Below, one piece after another: positions 33,972 through 42,283 of a stretch of DNA of 64,000 bases. The stretch is from Pseudomonadota bacterium. GTDB lineage: Bacteria; Myxococcota; Myxococcia; Myxococcales; Myxococcaceae. The notes under the pieces were generated by a model, which worked only from the letters and a program-made list of their open reading frames with translations, did not search any database and was not told the DNA's origin. The stretch covers positions 1 to 64,000 of the forward strand of contig JAFAAN010000129.1 in NCBI GenBank assembly GCA_023426545.1, written 5' to 3'. Position 1 is the stretch's first letter; each line of letters starts with the position of its first letter. The position numbers were made by a program, and so were the translations under genes.

Positions 33972-35483
33972 CTACGGCGTGGCCTCGCGCGCCCGGCTCT
34001 TCCTGACCGGCGCCGCGCGCTGCGTCCCGGCCGCCGGGGCCTGACGGGGGGCGGGCAGCGCCTTGACCAGCGGCACCTCCAGCTCGGCGTGCGTGCCCAG
34101 CTCCACCATCCGCTCCAAGGGGGCGTAGCCGGCCAGCTCCACGCGCAGCCGCAGGGGAGCGGCCTCGCCCTGGACCTGCTTCACCAGCGGCGTCACGCCC
34201 AGCAGCTCGCCCGTATCCACGCGCAGCACCTGCGCGCCTTCCGGGAAGGAGCGCACGGTGAGCGTCACGGGCGCGCGGACACCGGGCGGGACAGGAGCCT
34301 CCTGAGAGGAAGCAGCGGGCGTCTCGGCGGACGCCGCCACCACGCCGGACGGCGGCGCGGACGCGGGCTCCGGGTGCAGCCCGGACCAGGTGACCACCGC
34401 GGCCACCACCGCCAGCGCCGCGGTGCCCACTGTCAGCGCGGCCCGCCGGTACCAAGGACCTGCTGGTGCCACGCGCACCTCTTGCGTGGGCCGCTCCGAC
34501 GCCTCCTGCGCCACCCCCACGGGGGCGGGCGCCAGCGCCTCGGCGGAGGCGGGCAGGAGCAGGAGCGCCGTCGTCACCTCCGCGAGGCTCTGCGGCCGTG
34601 CCTCGGGCTCCTTCGCCAGACAGCGCATGACCAGCTCCGCCAGCTGCGGCGGCACGGGCTCGCCGGACGGCAGGTGCGAGGGCAGCGGCGGCGGGGGCTG
34701 GGTGATGATCTGCACCACGAGGTGGCCGAAGGCCGACGCCTGGAAGGGCGGCTTCCCGGAGATGAGCTCGTAGAGGATGTTGCCTACCGCGTAGATGTCC
34801 GCGCGCGCATCCACCGGCAGCCCCGCGGCCTGCTCCGGGGCCATGTACGCGGGCGTGCCGATGATGATGCCGTCCACCGTGCCGGTGGTGCCACTCTCCG
34901 CGGAGAGGAGCTTCGCCACACCGAAGTCCAGCACCTTCACGAAGTCGGTCTGACCCGCGCGGTGGATGACGAAGAGGTTGTCCGGCTTCACGTCCCGGTG
35001 CACCACGCCCACCTGATGGGCCGCGCCGAGCGCCGCGCACACCTGCACCACGAAGCGCTGGATGCGCGCGAGCGTCAGCTTCTCCTCCTGCGCGAGCGAG
35101 CTCAGGCTCTGCCCGCGCAGCAGCTCCATCACACAGTAGACAGGACCGCCGGCGGCGCTCTCGTCGACGAAGTCGAAGATCTCCACGATGTGTTCGTGGT
35201 TGATTTGATTGACGGTGCGCGCCTCCTGGAAGAAGCGCCGCACGAAGCCGCTGTCCCGCGCGTGCTCGGGCCTGAGCACCTTGAGCGCCACCTGACGCCC
35301 CAGCCGCGCATGGCGCGCCTGGAACACGCGGCCCATGGAGCCCTCCCCCAGGAGGTGCTCGAGCTGGTAGCTCCCCAGCGTGGAGCCCACCTGGAGCTCG
35401 TCGCTGGCCTGAGGCCCCGCGTCACTCATGGAGGCCTCGGCACTGGACAGCGCGGTCTGCGTGAAGGCGTCATCGGAGCCCAT
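33972..35483 (-). CDS. Ser/Thr protein kinase with PEGA domain
   Basis: A 503-residue membrane kinase. The catalytic domain (residues 40-310) has GEGSMGRVF, the ATP-binding Lys in VALKVL, HRDVKPDN, DFG and APEQ, so it looks active and of the RD type. A hydrophobic segment near residue 370 (LTVGTAALAVVAAVVTW) is followed by an extracytoplasmic PEGA domain (VTLTVRSFPEGAQVL, then ELAGYAPLERMV). The ATG at 35483 is preferred over a slightly longer frame. Confidence 0.9.
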   Translation of the reverse strand: MGSDDAFTQTALSSAEASMSDAGPQASDELQVGSTLGSYQLEHLLGEGSMGRVFQARHARLGRQVALKVLRPEHARDSGFVRRFFQEARTVNQINHEHIVEIFDFVDESAAGGPVYCVMELLRGQSLSSLAQEEKLTLARIQRFVVQVCAALGAAHQVGVVHRDVKPDNLFVIHRAGQTDFVKVLDFGVAKLLSAESGTTGTVDGIIIGTPAYMAPEQAAGLPVDARADIYAVGNILYELISGKPPFQASAFGHLVVQIITQPPPPLPSHLPSGEPVPPQLAELVMRCLAKEPEARPQSLAEVTTALLLLPASAEALAPAPVGVAQEASERPTQEVRVAPAGPWYRRAALTVGTAALAVVAAVVTWSGLHPEPASAPPSGVVAASAETPAASSQEAPVPPGVRAPVTLTVRSFPEGAQVLRVDTGELLGVTPLVKQVQGEAAPLRLRVELAGYAPLERMVELGTHAELEVPLVKALPAPRQAPAAGTQRAAPVRKSRAREATP

Positions 35484-35609
35484 GGTGGGAAGAAATTTCC
35501 ATGTCCGGGACAAACAGCAACCGGAGTTCAGCGCACTGTCTTACCAGGGACGCCGCCCCCAGGCGGACAGTGCGGGATGGCGGACAGTGCCGCGTTGAAG
35601 TTCGGGCCA

Positions 35610-35869
35610 TCATTCGCAGAAGCCGTTCAGCCGGCATCGCCTGGGTGCCCCATCGGGAGTCCTCGGAGGCCCGCACACCGTCGACACGGGGCAGTCCGCC
35701 CGGTCGGCGCAGTCCAGCTCCCGGCGGCGCACGCACTCGCCATTCGCGCAGTCCTGGAGGGAGGAACAGTGAAGCACGCGGCCTCCGCGCAGCGCACCGC
35801 CGCGGCGTAGCCCTCCGCCAGCAGCGCGAGCGCCAGCAGCGCGGCGAAGGGAATGGCGGGAATACGCAT
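35610..35869 (-). pseudogene. Frameshifted small Cys-rich secreted protein
   Basis: A good signal peptide starts at ATG 35869 (MRIPAIPFAALLALALLAEGYAAA) in one frame. The mature part appears in a second frame with regularly spaced Cys (HCSSLQDCANGECVRRRELDC, then ADRADCPVSTVCGPP and CRLNGFCE) and stops at 35610. The frames change between about 35770 and 35800. Either a real indel has broken the gene or the sequence has an error there. The intact product would be about 86 residues with 8-10 Cys, resembling other small exported Cys-rich myxobacterial proteins; its function is unknown. Confidence 0.5.
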
Positions 35870-36063
35870 GGCTCCGTTGTATCGCGGCGCCGTGCGTAAC
35901 GGAATGATGCGACGGGAGCGTACCCGTGCCGAGGGGCGACCTCGGCCTCACGCGGCCCGGCTGCCTGCCCTGGGCGCGGCGGACGCGCGGCTCGCCTGGG
36001 GAAGCTTGCCTTGGCCCGGAGCGGTCAACATCTCCCACCTTATACCGCAAGGAGACGCACGAC

Positions 36064-36504
36064 ATGGCGAATGGGACGCTCTGGATTCTGGTGGGGAACG
36101 CGAGCCGGGCCCGCCTCTTCGCGACGGACGCGAAGGCGGAGGAGGACTGGCGGCTGGTGGAGGAGTTCCACCACGACGAGAGCCGGGCCCGCCAGGCGGA
36201 GCTGATCGAGCAGACGGACAACCCCAACGCTGGCACCCTGCACGGCCCCCCCGTGGAGAACGAGCCCAACGGCCGGCGGGAGCTGGAGCACGACCGCTTC
36301 GCCCGCCAGCTCTCCGCGTTCCTCGACAAGGGGTATGACCGGCGCGACTTCGACAAGCTGGTCATCGCGGCCCCGCCCGAGTTCCTGGGGAGGATCCGGC
36401 GCCTGCTGAGCGCCCGGGTGCGCCAGCGCGTCCTGCTGGACGTGGACTCGGACTACTCCAACATCCCGGCGAAGGAGCTGCCCAGCCGGGTGCCTGTTCT
36501 CTGA
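36064..36504 (+). CDS. Host-attachment-family protein
   Basis: A 146-residue protein of the family first named for Agrobacterium attachment to plant cells and related to archaeo-eukaryotic release-factor domains (WILVGNASRARLFATD at the start, FDKLVIAAPPEFLGRIRRLL near the end). The biochemical role is unknown and the name should not be taken as function. An AAGGAG site is present ahead of ATG 36064. It is a stand-alone gene upstream of the chemoreceptor. Confidence 0.8.
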   Translation: MANGTLWILVGNASRARLFATDAKAEEDWRLVEEFHHDESRARQAELIEQTDNPNAGTLHGPPVENEPNGRRELEHDRFARQLSAFLDKGYDRRDFDKLVIAAPPEFLGRIRRLLSARVRQRVLLDVDSDYSNIPAKELPSRVPVL

Positions 36505-36600
36505 GGAGGCGGGCTTGGGGGTGCCCCGGGGGCGCGAGGCTCTGGTATAGGTCGGAGGCCGACCCTCCCGGGAGGCCCCGCACGCCACCAGCCGCGCCCC

Positions 36601-38496
36601 ATGGCCCTTTCACTTCCTGGAACCCAGTCCCTTCGCGGGCGCCTCACGCTCTACGTCACCCTGCTGTCCGTCGTCCCGCTGCTGACGCTGACGTGGCTCC
36701 AGTCGCGCAGCGCGCGGCAGGTGATGGAGGAGCAGATCCGCGCGTCGCTACAGAGCGAGGCGGAGGGCGTGAAGGACCTGCTCGAGGCGACGCTCGCCGA
36801 GCGCGAGGCGAGCGCCCGCAGCTGGGCCGAGGACACGGTGGTGCGCGCCGCGTTGCGCGGTGACGTGGGGCCGGCCAACGCCATGCTGGCGGTGCTCCAG
36901 AGCCGCTACCTCAGCCTCAACGGCATCGTCGTCTTCGACGACACCGGCCGCGCCGTCTCCGCCAACACCCCCGCCCTGCGAGACGAGTACCAGCGCCGGC
37001 AGGAGGAGGTGCGGCGCAGCCCCTGGTTCGTGGCGGCCCAGCAGGGGCACACCACCAGTGAGGGCATCAACGAGGAGCACCCCATCTTCACCGGCCACGT
37101 GTTGTCGCTGGCGGTGCCGGTGCTGGACCCCGTCTCCAAGCACCGGCTGGGCGTGCTGCTGGCGGCCTTCGACTGGGCCCACGTCCACCAGCTGGTGCAG
37201 CCGGCGCTGGCCCGCGCCGCCCAGCGCGACCTGAAGAGCTTCGCGCTCACGCTGGAGCGGCCCGACGGCACGGTGATGTACGACTCGCGCGGAGAGGACG
37301 CGGGCGGAGACGACAGGCTCCTGGCCGTCTCCGCCGTCAACGGCGCCGACGTGCGGGACGTGGCCGACGACTGGCTCTTCGTGGCCCGCGTGGACCCGGC
37401 GGAGGCCTACGCCCCGGTGGAGCGCATGCGGCGGGTGTCCCTGCTCATGGTGGTGGTCTTCATCGCGCTGGCCATCGCTGGCGCGCGCTTCCTGTCGCAC
37501 CGCATCTCCGGTCCCGTGCTGGCCCTGCGCGCGGCGGTGACGCGGCTGGTGAGCGAGGGCGACCTCACGCAGACGCTGGACGTGAAGGCTGGCAACGACG
37601 AGGTGGGCGAGCTGGCCGGCGCCTTCGGCCTGCTGGTGTTCCAGCTTCGCGAGACGGCCCAGAGCCTGCACACGGGCACGCGCGTGCTCAGCGAGACGGT
37701 GGCGGAGCTGCAGACGGCCGCCACCCAGCAGGAGCGCAACGTGGCGCGCCAGGCCGCCGCCCTCCAGCAGACGCAGGTGACGGCGCAGGAAATCAAGCAG
37801 ACGTCGCTGCTGGCCTCGGAGAAGGCGGACGACGTGCTCCAGCGCGCCTCCGTCGCCGAGGAGGTGGGGCGCGCGGGCGAGGCGGCCATCCGCGACAGCA
37901 TGGGCGGCTTCTCGGAAATCCTGTCGCAGGCCGAGCAGATGACGGAGCGCATCGCCCAGCTCAACGAGCGCACGCAGCAGATTGGCGGGATTACGCAGAC
38001 GGTGAAGGACCTGGCGGACCAGTCCAACATGCTGGCCCTCAACGCCGCCATCGAGTCCGTGCGCTCGGGCGAGCACGGCAAGGGCTTCAACGTGGTGGCG
38101 CGCGAGATTCGCAGCCTCGCGGACCAGTCCATCCAGGCCACGGACCGCGTGCGCGAAATCCTGGGCGACCTGAGCGGCGCCATCCTCTCCACCGCGAAGA
38201 TGACGGAGGTGAGCTACACGCACATGGAGTCCGGCCTGGAGCAGGTGCGCGGCACCGGCGAGCGGCTCAAGGAGCTGGCCGCCATCATCCAGGACAACGC
38301 CGCCGCGGTGCGGCAGATTGCCGGCGCGGTGAGCCAGCAGAACGCGGGCATCTCCCAGATTTTCAGCGCGGTGACGGACCTGTCCTCCATGATGAACGAC
38401 ACCCAGGAGAGCCTGACGGCCACCACGCGGGCGGCGAAGCTGCTCCAGGACGTGTCCGAGCAGATGCAGGACGTGGCCCGCGCCTACCGCATCTGA
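36601..38496 (+). CDS. Methyl-accepting chemotaxis protein with Cache-type sensor
   Basis: A 631-residue chemoreceptor. TM1 is near residues 14-32 (LYVTLLSVVPLLTLTWL), a periplasmic Cache-like sensor covers about 35-275, TM2 is near 279-298 (LLMVVVFIALAIAGARFL), a HAMP domain follows to about 352, and the signalling domain carries the hairpin tip LADQSNMLALNAAIESVRSGEHG. It lacks an obvious CheR/CheB docking pentapeptide. No che genes are adjacent in the window, so it probably feeds a pathway encoded elsewhere. The HAD gene begins 10 bases after its stop. Confidence 0.9.
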   Translation: MALSLPGTQSLRGRLTLYVTLLSVVPLLTLTWLQSRSARQVMEEQIRASLQSEAEGVKDLLEATLAEREASARSWAEDTVVRAALRGDVGPANAMLAVLQSRYLSLNGIVVFDDTGRAVSANTPALRDEYQRRQEEVRRSPWFVAAQQGHTTSEGINEEHPIFTGHVLSLAVPVLDPVSKHRLGVLLAAFDWAHVHQLVQPALARAAQRDLKSFALTLERPDGTVMYDSRGEDAGGDDRLLAVSAVNGADVRDVADDWLFVARVDPAEAYAPVERMRRVSLLMVVVFIALAIAGARFLSHRISGPVLALRAAVTRLVSEGDLTQTLDVKAGNDEVGELAGAFGLLVFQLRETAQSLHTGTRVLSETVAELQTAATQQERNVARQAAALQQTQVTAQEIKQTSLLASEKADDVLQRASVAEEVGRAGEAAIRDSMGGFSEILSQAEQMTERIAQLNERTQQIGGITQTVKDLADQSNMLALNAAIESVRSGEHGKGFNVVAREIRSLADQSIQATDRVREILGDLSGAILSTAKMTEVSYTHMESGLEQVRGTGERLKELAAIIQDNAAAVRQIAGAVSQQNAGISQIFSAVTDLSSMMNDTQESLTATTRAAKLLQDVSEQMQDVARAYRI

Positions 38497-38506
38497 AGGA
38501 GCACAC

Positions 38507-39106
38507 ATGGCGCAGGTAAAGGCAGTGCTGCTGGACCTGGGCAACGTCCTCGTCTTCCACGACAACGCCCTGCTCTTCTCGCGGCTCGGCGCCCGGGCGG
38601 GGCTGGAGCCCGCGGACGTGGCCCGGCGGCTGACGGGCGCGGGCTGGACGGACGCCAACCGGGGCGTGCTGGGCGCCGAGGGCATCCGCCGGGACGTCTG
38701 CCGCGCGCTGGGCGTGGAGCTGCCCATGCCGGAGTTCGCCGCGCTGTGGAGCAGCCACTTCACCGTGCATGACGCCGTGCTGCCCCGCATAGAGGGGCTC
38801 CTCGGCCGCGTCCGCGTGGGGCTCGTGTCCAACACCAACGCGCTGCACGTCGCCTACCTCCGCCCGCGGCTGCCGCTGCTGCAGCGCTTCGACAGCGTGG
38901 TGATGAGCTGCGAGGTGGGGCACGTGAAGCCGGAGCCGGCCATCTTCCGGCGCGCGCTGGAGGACGTGGGCTGCGCGCCGCACGAGGCCGTCTTCTTCGA
39001 CGACCTGCCCGAGTTCGTCCACGCCGCGGAGGCGCTGGGCATGCAGGGCCGGCTCTTCACCACCGCTGACGCGTTCGACGCGCAGCTGAAGGCCCTGGGT
39101 TTATGA
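38507..39106 (+). CDS. HAD-superfamily hydrolase
   Basis: A 199-residue HAD phosphatase of the YihX/epoxide-hydrolase-N type: motif I VLLDLGNVLVF, motif II GLVSNTNA, Lys in HVKPEPAIF and motif IV FFDDLPE. The DLGNV form of motif I is normal for this branch. AAGGAG precedes the ATG by six bases. It overlaps the following glycosyltransferase by four bases; the substrate is unknown but may be a sugar phosphate given that partner. Confidence 0.85.
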   Translation: MAQVKAVLLDLGNVLVFHDNALLFSRLGARAGLEPADVARRLTGAGWTDANRGVLGAEGIRRDVCRALGVELPMPEFAALWSSHFTVHDAVLPRIEGLLGRVRVGLVSNTNALHVAYLRPRLPLLQRFDSVVMSCEVGHVKPEPAIFRRALEDVGCAPHEAVFFDDLPEFVHAAEALGMQGRLFTTADAFDAQLKALGL

Positions 39107-39927
39107 AGCTGGGCGGCTACGTCCTGCACCGTGACAACCGGGACACGCTGGAGCCATGCCTGCGCGGGCTGCTGGCCGTCTGCGACGACGTGGTGGCGCT
39201 GGACTCGGGCGCGACGGACGGCTCGGCGGAGCGGGCGCGCTCGCTGGGCGCGCGCTCCGTGCCGCACGTGTGGCGAGGCTATGGCGCCGCGCGCGACGCC
39301 GCGGTGCAGGCGCTGGCGCCGTGTGACTACGTCTTCTTCCTCGACTCGGACGAGCAGCTGGAGCCCGAGGCCGTGGAGGCGCTGCGCGCGTGGAAGGCTT
39401 CGTCGCCCGCCGAGGCCGTGTACCGGCTGCCCCGCCGTGACTGGGCCGAGCTGGGCGCGCGCCGCTTCCGCTACCGCACGCAGTGGCGGGCCCGGCTGGT
39501 GCGCCGCGACAAGGCCGTGTGGCGGCCGGAGCAGATCGTCCACGAGGCCCTCCCGAAGATGGCGGGAGGGCGCGTCCACGCCTTCATCGAGCACCGCTTC
39601 GCCACGTCGGTGGAGCGCCGCTCCGCGAAGGAGGACCGCTACGCCCTGCTGTGGGCCCTGCGCGCCCACGCGGAGCAGCGCGGCCTCAAGCCCGTGGGCA
39701 TGCAGCGCCTGGCGTCCTGGGCGCGGGACTGCGTGCTGAAGGGCGCGCTGTGGCGCGGCGGCGCGGAGGCCTCCCGCCTGGCGTGGGCGGTGGCGGGCTA
39801 CCACGCCGCGAAGTACGCCTACCTCCGCGAGCTGCGCCAGGGACGCTATCCGGAGCTGACACAGGCCTACGCAGAGGGTCGCTACGACGAGCTGTTCGCG
39901 CGCGTCCGGGCCGGCGCGCTCGGCTGA
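39103..39927 (+). CDS. Family-2 glycosyltransferase (WaaE/KdtX-like)
   Basis: A 274-residue GT-A enzyme with ALDSGATDGSAERARSLGA and the DxD-type motif FFLDSDEQLEPEA; YRTQWRARLVRR and HEAL later in the sequence match glycosyltransferases that decorate lipopolysaccharide core. No membrane segment is seen. It is translationally coupled (ATGA) to the HAD phosphatase, so the two may act on the same sugar pathway. Confidence 0.85.
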   Translation: MKLGGYVLHRDNRDTLEPCLRGLLAVCDDVVALDSGATDGSAERARSLGARSVPHVWRGYGAARDAAVQALAPCDYVFFLDSDEQLEPEAVEALRAWKASSPAEAVYRLPRRDWAELGARRFRYRTQWRARLVRRDKAVWRPEQIVHEALPKMAGGRVHAFIEHRFATSVERRSAKEDRYALLWALRAHAEQRGLKPVGMQRLASWARDCVLKGALWRGGAEASRLAWAVAGYHAAKYAYLRELRQGRYPELTQAYAEGRYDELFARVRAGALG

Positions 39928-40048
39928 GGCCGTCCATGGCAGAACCATGACAGTACGCCCGCGCCGCCATGGCTCGGTGAGGTGAGAGCGCCCTTAAGCT
40001 GGCGCCCCCACCCAGGACGTCTCTCGTCCACCGAAAGGCAGGTTCGCG

Positions 40049-40570
40049 ATGTCTCCTTCCCTCCGCCCCCTTGCGTCGATGCTTGTCACCACCTGCGCGG
40101 TGGGCTTGCTCGGCGCGTGTTCGACCGCCACGGAGAGCGCTCCGGCGGCCTCGCTCTCGGTCCGGGAGCTGAACATCGTCGACGAACATGGACAGGCGCG
40201 CATCCGCATCGCCGCGCCGATGCCAGACCCCAAGGGGCTCAAGCGCGCGGTCACCGCGTACGGCATCCAGTTCATGAACGCGTCCGGGGAGGAGGTCGGC
40301 GGGCTCGGCATGCTCGACAGCGTCGACATCAACGCCCTGTGCTTCGACAGCACGGAGGGCTACGAGGCAATCTGCATGGGGCTCATCCAGGGCAAGCCGA
40401 ACATCACCCTCCGGCATGACTGGAAGGAGCGCATCATCATCGGCGTGGAGAACGGCGTGGCGAGCGTCGTCCTCCACGACGCCGACGGCAAGCCGCACCT
40501 GAAGCTGGAGGTCGACAAGGACGGCACCCCGCGGGTCGAAGGGGTGACGCCCGCCTCGGTGAGCAGGTAG
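40049..40570 (+). CDS. Small lipoprotein of unknown function
   Basis: The 173-residue product has a lipoprotein signal (LVTTCAVGLLGACS, Cys near residue 24). The mature part contains tandem beta motifs (LSVRELNIVDEHGQARIRIAAP, ASVVLHDADGKPHLKLEVDKDG) like beta-helix or pentad-type repeats seen in other exported proteins with the NIVDxxG pattern. No enzyme motif is seen. It stands alone, converging with a GST gene. Confidence 0.7.
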   Translation: MSPSLRPLASMLVTTCAVGLLGACSTATESAPAASLSVRELNIVDEHGQARIRIAAPMPDPKGLKRAVTAYGIQFMNASGEEVGGLGMLDSVDINALCFDSTEGYEAICMGLIQGKPNITLRHDWKERIIIGVENGVASVVLHDADGKPHLKLEVDKDGTPRVEGVTPASVSR

Positions 40571-40594
40571 CACCCGCGGGGCGCGGCGCGCGCC

Positions 40595-41242
40595 TCAGTC
40601 GTACTTCTCGATTGCGGGCTCCCGCCGGCCCTCCTCGGCCCACTTCTGGAACGCCGGCAGCGCGAGCACCGTGTCGCGGTAGGCCGCGCTCACCGCGTCC
40701 ATCGCCACGCCGTAGGTGACGAAGCGCGTGACGACGGGCGCATAGAAGGCATCCGCGATGGAGAAGCGCCCGAAGAGGAAGGGGCCGCCCTGGCCGAAGC
40801 GGCTCCGGCAGTCATTCCAGAGCGCCTGGATGCGGGCGATGTCCTCCGCCACGCCGGGCGCACGGCCCTTGTCCGGCCTGCGCGCACGCAGGTTCATGTT
40901 CATGTGCTGCCGCAGCGCCGCGAAGCTGGAGTGCATCTCCGCGGTGACCGCGCGGGCCACGGCGCGGGCCGCCGTGTCCTCCGGCCACAGGTGGGCCTCG
41001 GGGAACGTCTCCGCGAGGTACTCGCAGATGGCCAGCGAGTCCCAGATGGTCAGGTCCCCGTGCAGGAGGACCGGCACGCGCCTGCTGGGCGAGTACCGCG
41101 CGACCTGCGCTTCTGTGTCCGGCTGGCCCAGGGGGACCACCACCTCCTGGAACGGCTGCCCCGTGTGGGCCAGCGCCAGGTAGGGCCGCAGGGACCAGGA
41201 GGAATAGTTCTTCGAACCGACGACGAGCGTGAGCTGGGGCAT
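40595..41242 (-). CDS. Glutathione S-transferase
   Basis: A 215-residue GST: thioredoxin-like N-terminal domain (LTLVVGSKNYSSWSLRPYLAL with the likely catalytic Ser in SSWS, cis-Pro in RRVPVL, and the glutathione-binding IWDSLAICEYLAE), and a helical C-terminal domain (RFSIADAFYAPVVTRF). It belongs to the zeta/YfcF-like branch by the SxNYSSWS opening. Its physiological substrate is not known. Confidence 0.88.
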   Translation of the reverse strand: MPQLTLVVGSKNYSSWSLRPYLALAHTGQPFQEVVVPLGQPDTEAQVARYSPSRRVPVLLHGDLTIWDSLAICEYLAETFPEAHLWPEDTAARAVARAVTAEMHSSFAALRQHMNMNLRARRPDKGRAPGVAEDIARIQALWNDCRSRFGQGGPFLFGRFSIADAFYAPVVTRFVTYGVAMDAVSAAYRDTVLALPAFQKWAEEGRREPAIEKYD

Positions 41243-41297
41243 GGGCAGCCTCTATAAAACAACGCCGCGTGCCCGGGAGCGCCCGCCGTCGTGGGTG

Positions 41298-41897
41298 TCA
41301 GCTCGTCGCGAGCCGGCGCCCGAGGAAGGAGCGCATGCGCGAGAGCAGCGGCACCCGGTGACGGTGCTCGGGCGGGTCGATGCGGTAGACGGCCACCGGC
41401 AGCCGGATGTTCTTCATCTCCCCCCGGCCCAGGCGGACCGGCGGCGAGGCCAGACGGCCTTCCACCTGACGGGCCACCGTCTCACTGACGTAGAGCGTGC
41501 CGGGCCGGGCCAGCGCCTCGATGCGCGCGGCCAGGTTGACGCCCTCGCCGAACACGTCGCCATCCCGGTGCACCACCATGCCCAGGTGGACCCCAACGCG
41601 GAGGACCACCCGGCGCTCGGCGGCGGCGCCGCCGTTGCGGACCTTCAGGGCGCGCTGCAACTCCAGGCCGAAATCCACCGCGTCCGGTCCTCCCTCGAAC
41701 TCCAGGAGGAAGCCATCCTCCAGCCGCTTCACCTCCCGCCCGCCATAGCGGGGCAACAGCTCACGCACGAGCACCGCATGCTCGTCGCGCAGGGCGTTCT
41801 GCAGCGACTCATCACGCCATGAGAGCCCCTCAGGGCCCTCGATGCCGGTGAACAGAATCGCCGACAGCTTTTCGGGTTCGGGTGCCTCCACCGCCAT
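41298..41897 (-). CDS. Degenerate class III adenylate/guanylate cyclase domain
   Basis: A stand-alone 199-residue cyclase homology domain. The second metal region (VKRLEDGFLLEF) and the GDVFGEGVNLAARIEALA motif are present, but the first metal-binding Asp, normally FTDI, is replaced in ILFTGIEG. Loss of this Asp usually abolishes cyclase activity, so it may be a regulatory or binding domain, or partner to another subunit. No sensory domain is attached. GGGGAGA lies ahead of the start. Confidence 0.75.
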   Translation of the reverse strand: MAVEAPEPEKLSAILFTGIEGPEGLSWRDESLQNALRDEHAVLVRELLPRYGGREVKRLEDGFLLEFEGGPDAVDFGLELQRALKVRNGGAAAERRVVLRVGVHLGMVVHRDGDVFGEGVNLAARIEALARPGTLYVSETVARQVEGRLASPPVRLGRGEMKNIRLPVAVYRIDPPEHRHRVPLLSRMRSFLGRRLATS

Positions 41898-42283
41898 CGT
41901 GCATCTCCCCTTTCCCCCCGGCGCGAACTGTCAGAGATGTTACATCACACAGGGCCCCCGGTCCCAGCCGAGCCCCCTCCATCCCGGCTGGAACCGGGCC
42001 CTGGACGGCCTGCATCCCGGGGGGACGCGGCCGTACAAGGTGGGTTCACTGGCGCTGGCGGAACCACTCGAGGGCACAGCCTGCCCTCACCCTGCCCGCC
42101 GACGCGCGGTGTTGGACGTGACATGAACCAGCGTGTCAGTCCTCATCAGGATACGTGAGCGCTAACGCAGCGCACCAACGCCCTGGTGAGTCGTGTCCGG
42201 ACATGTCCGGAGGCGAACTCGACAGGTCGGGTACGGTCCGCCTCACGACAGGGCACGGCCTCGGAGTCCGGGCCCGCGGTTCC
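41898..42283. other. Noncoding gap containing palindromes
   Basis: No gene is seen between the cyclase start and the end of the kinase gene. Two palindromes stand out: GATGTTACATC at 41936-41946, close to the cyclase start, and TCCGGACATGTCCGGA at 42196-42211. The first could be an operator for the cyclase gene. Nothing else was recognised. Confidence 0.5.
42196..42211. promoter_or_regulatory. Perfect 16-bp palindrome, candidate operator
   Basis: TCCGGACATGTCCGGA reads the same on both strands and also contains TGTCCGG twice in direct orientation. It lies in noncoding DNA about 75 bases beyond the kinase stop and 300 bases upstream of the cyclase gene. The palindrome is too short and symmetric to be a terminator. 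A protein-binding role is possible but no regulator is known for it. Confidence 0.3.
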
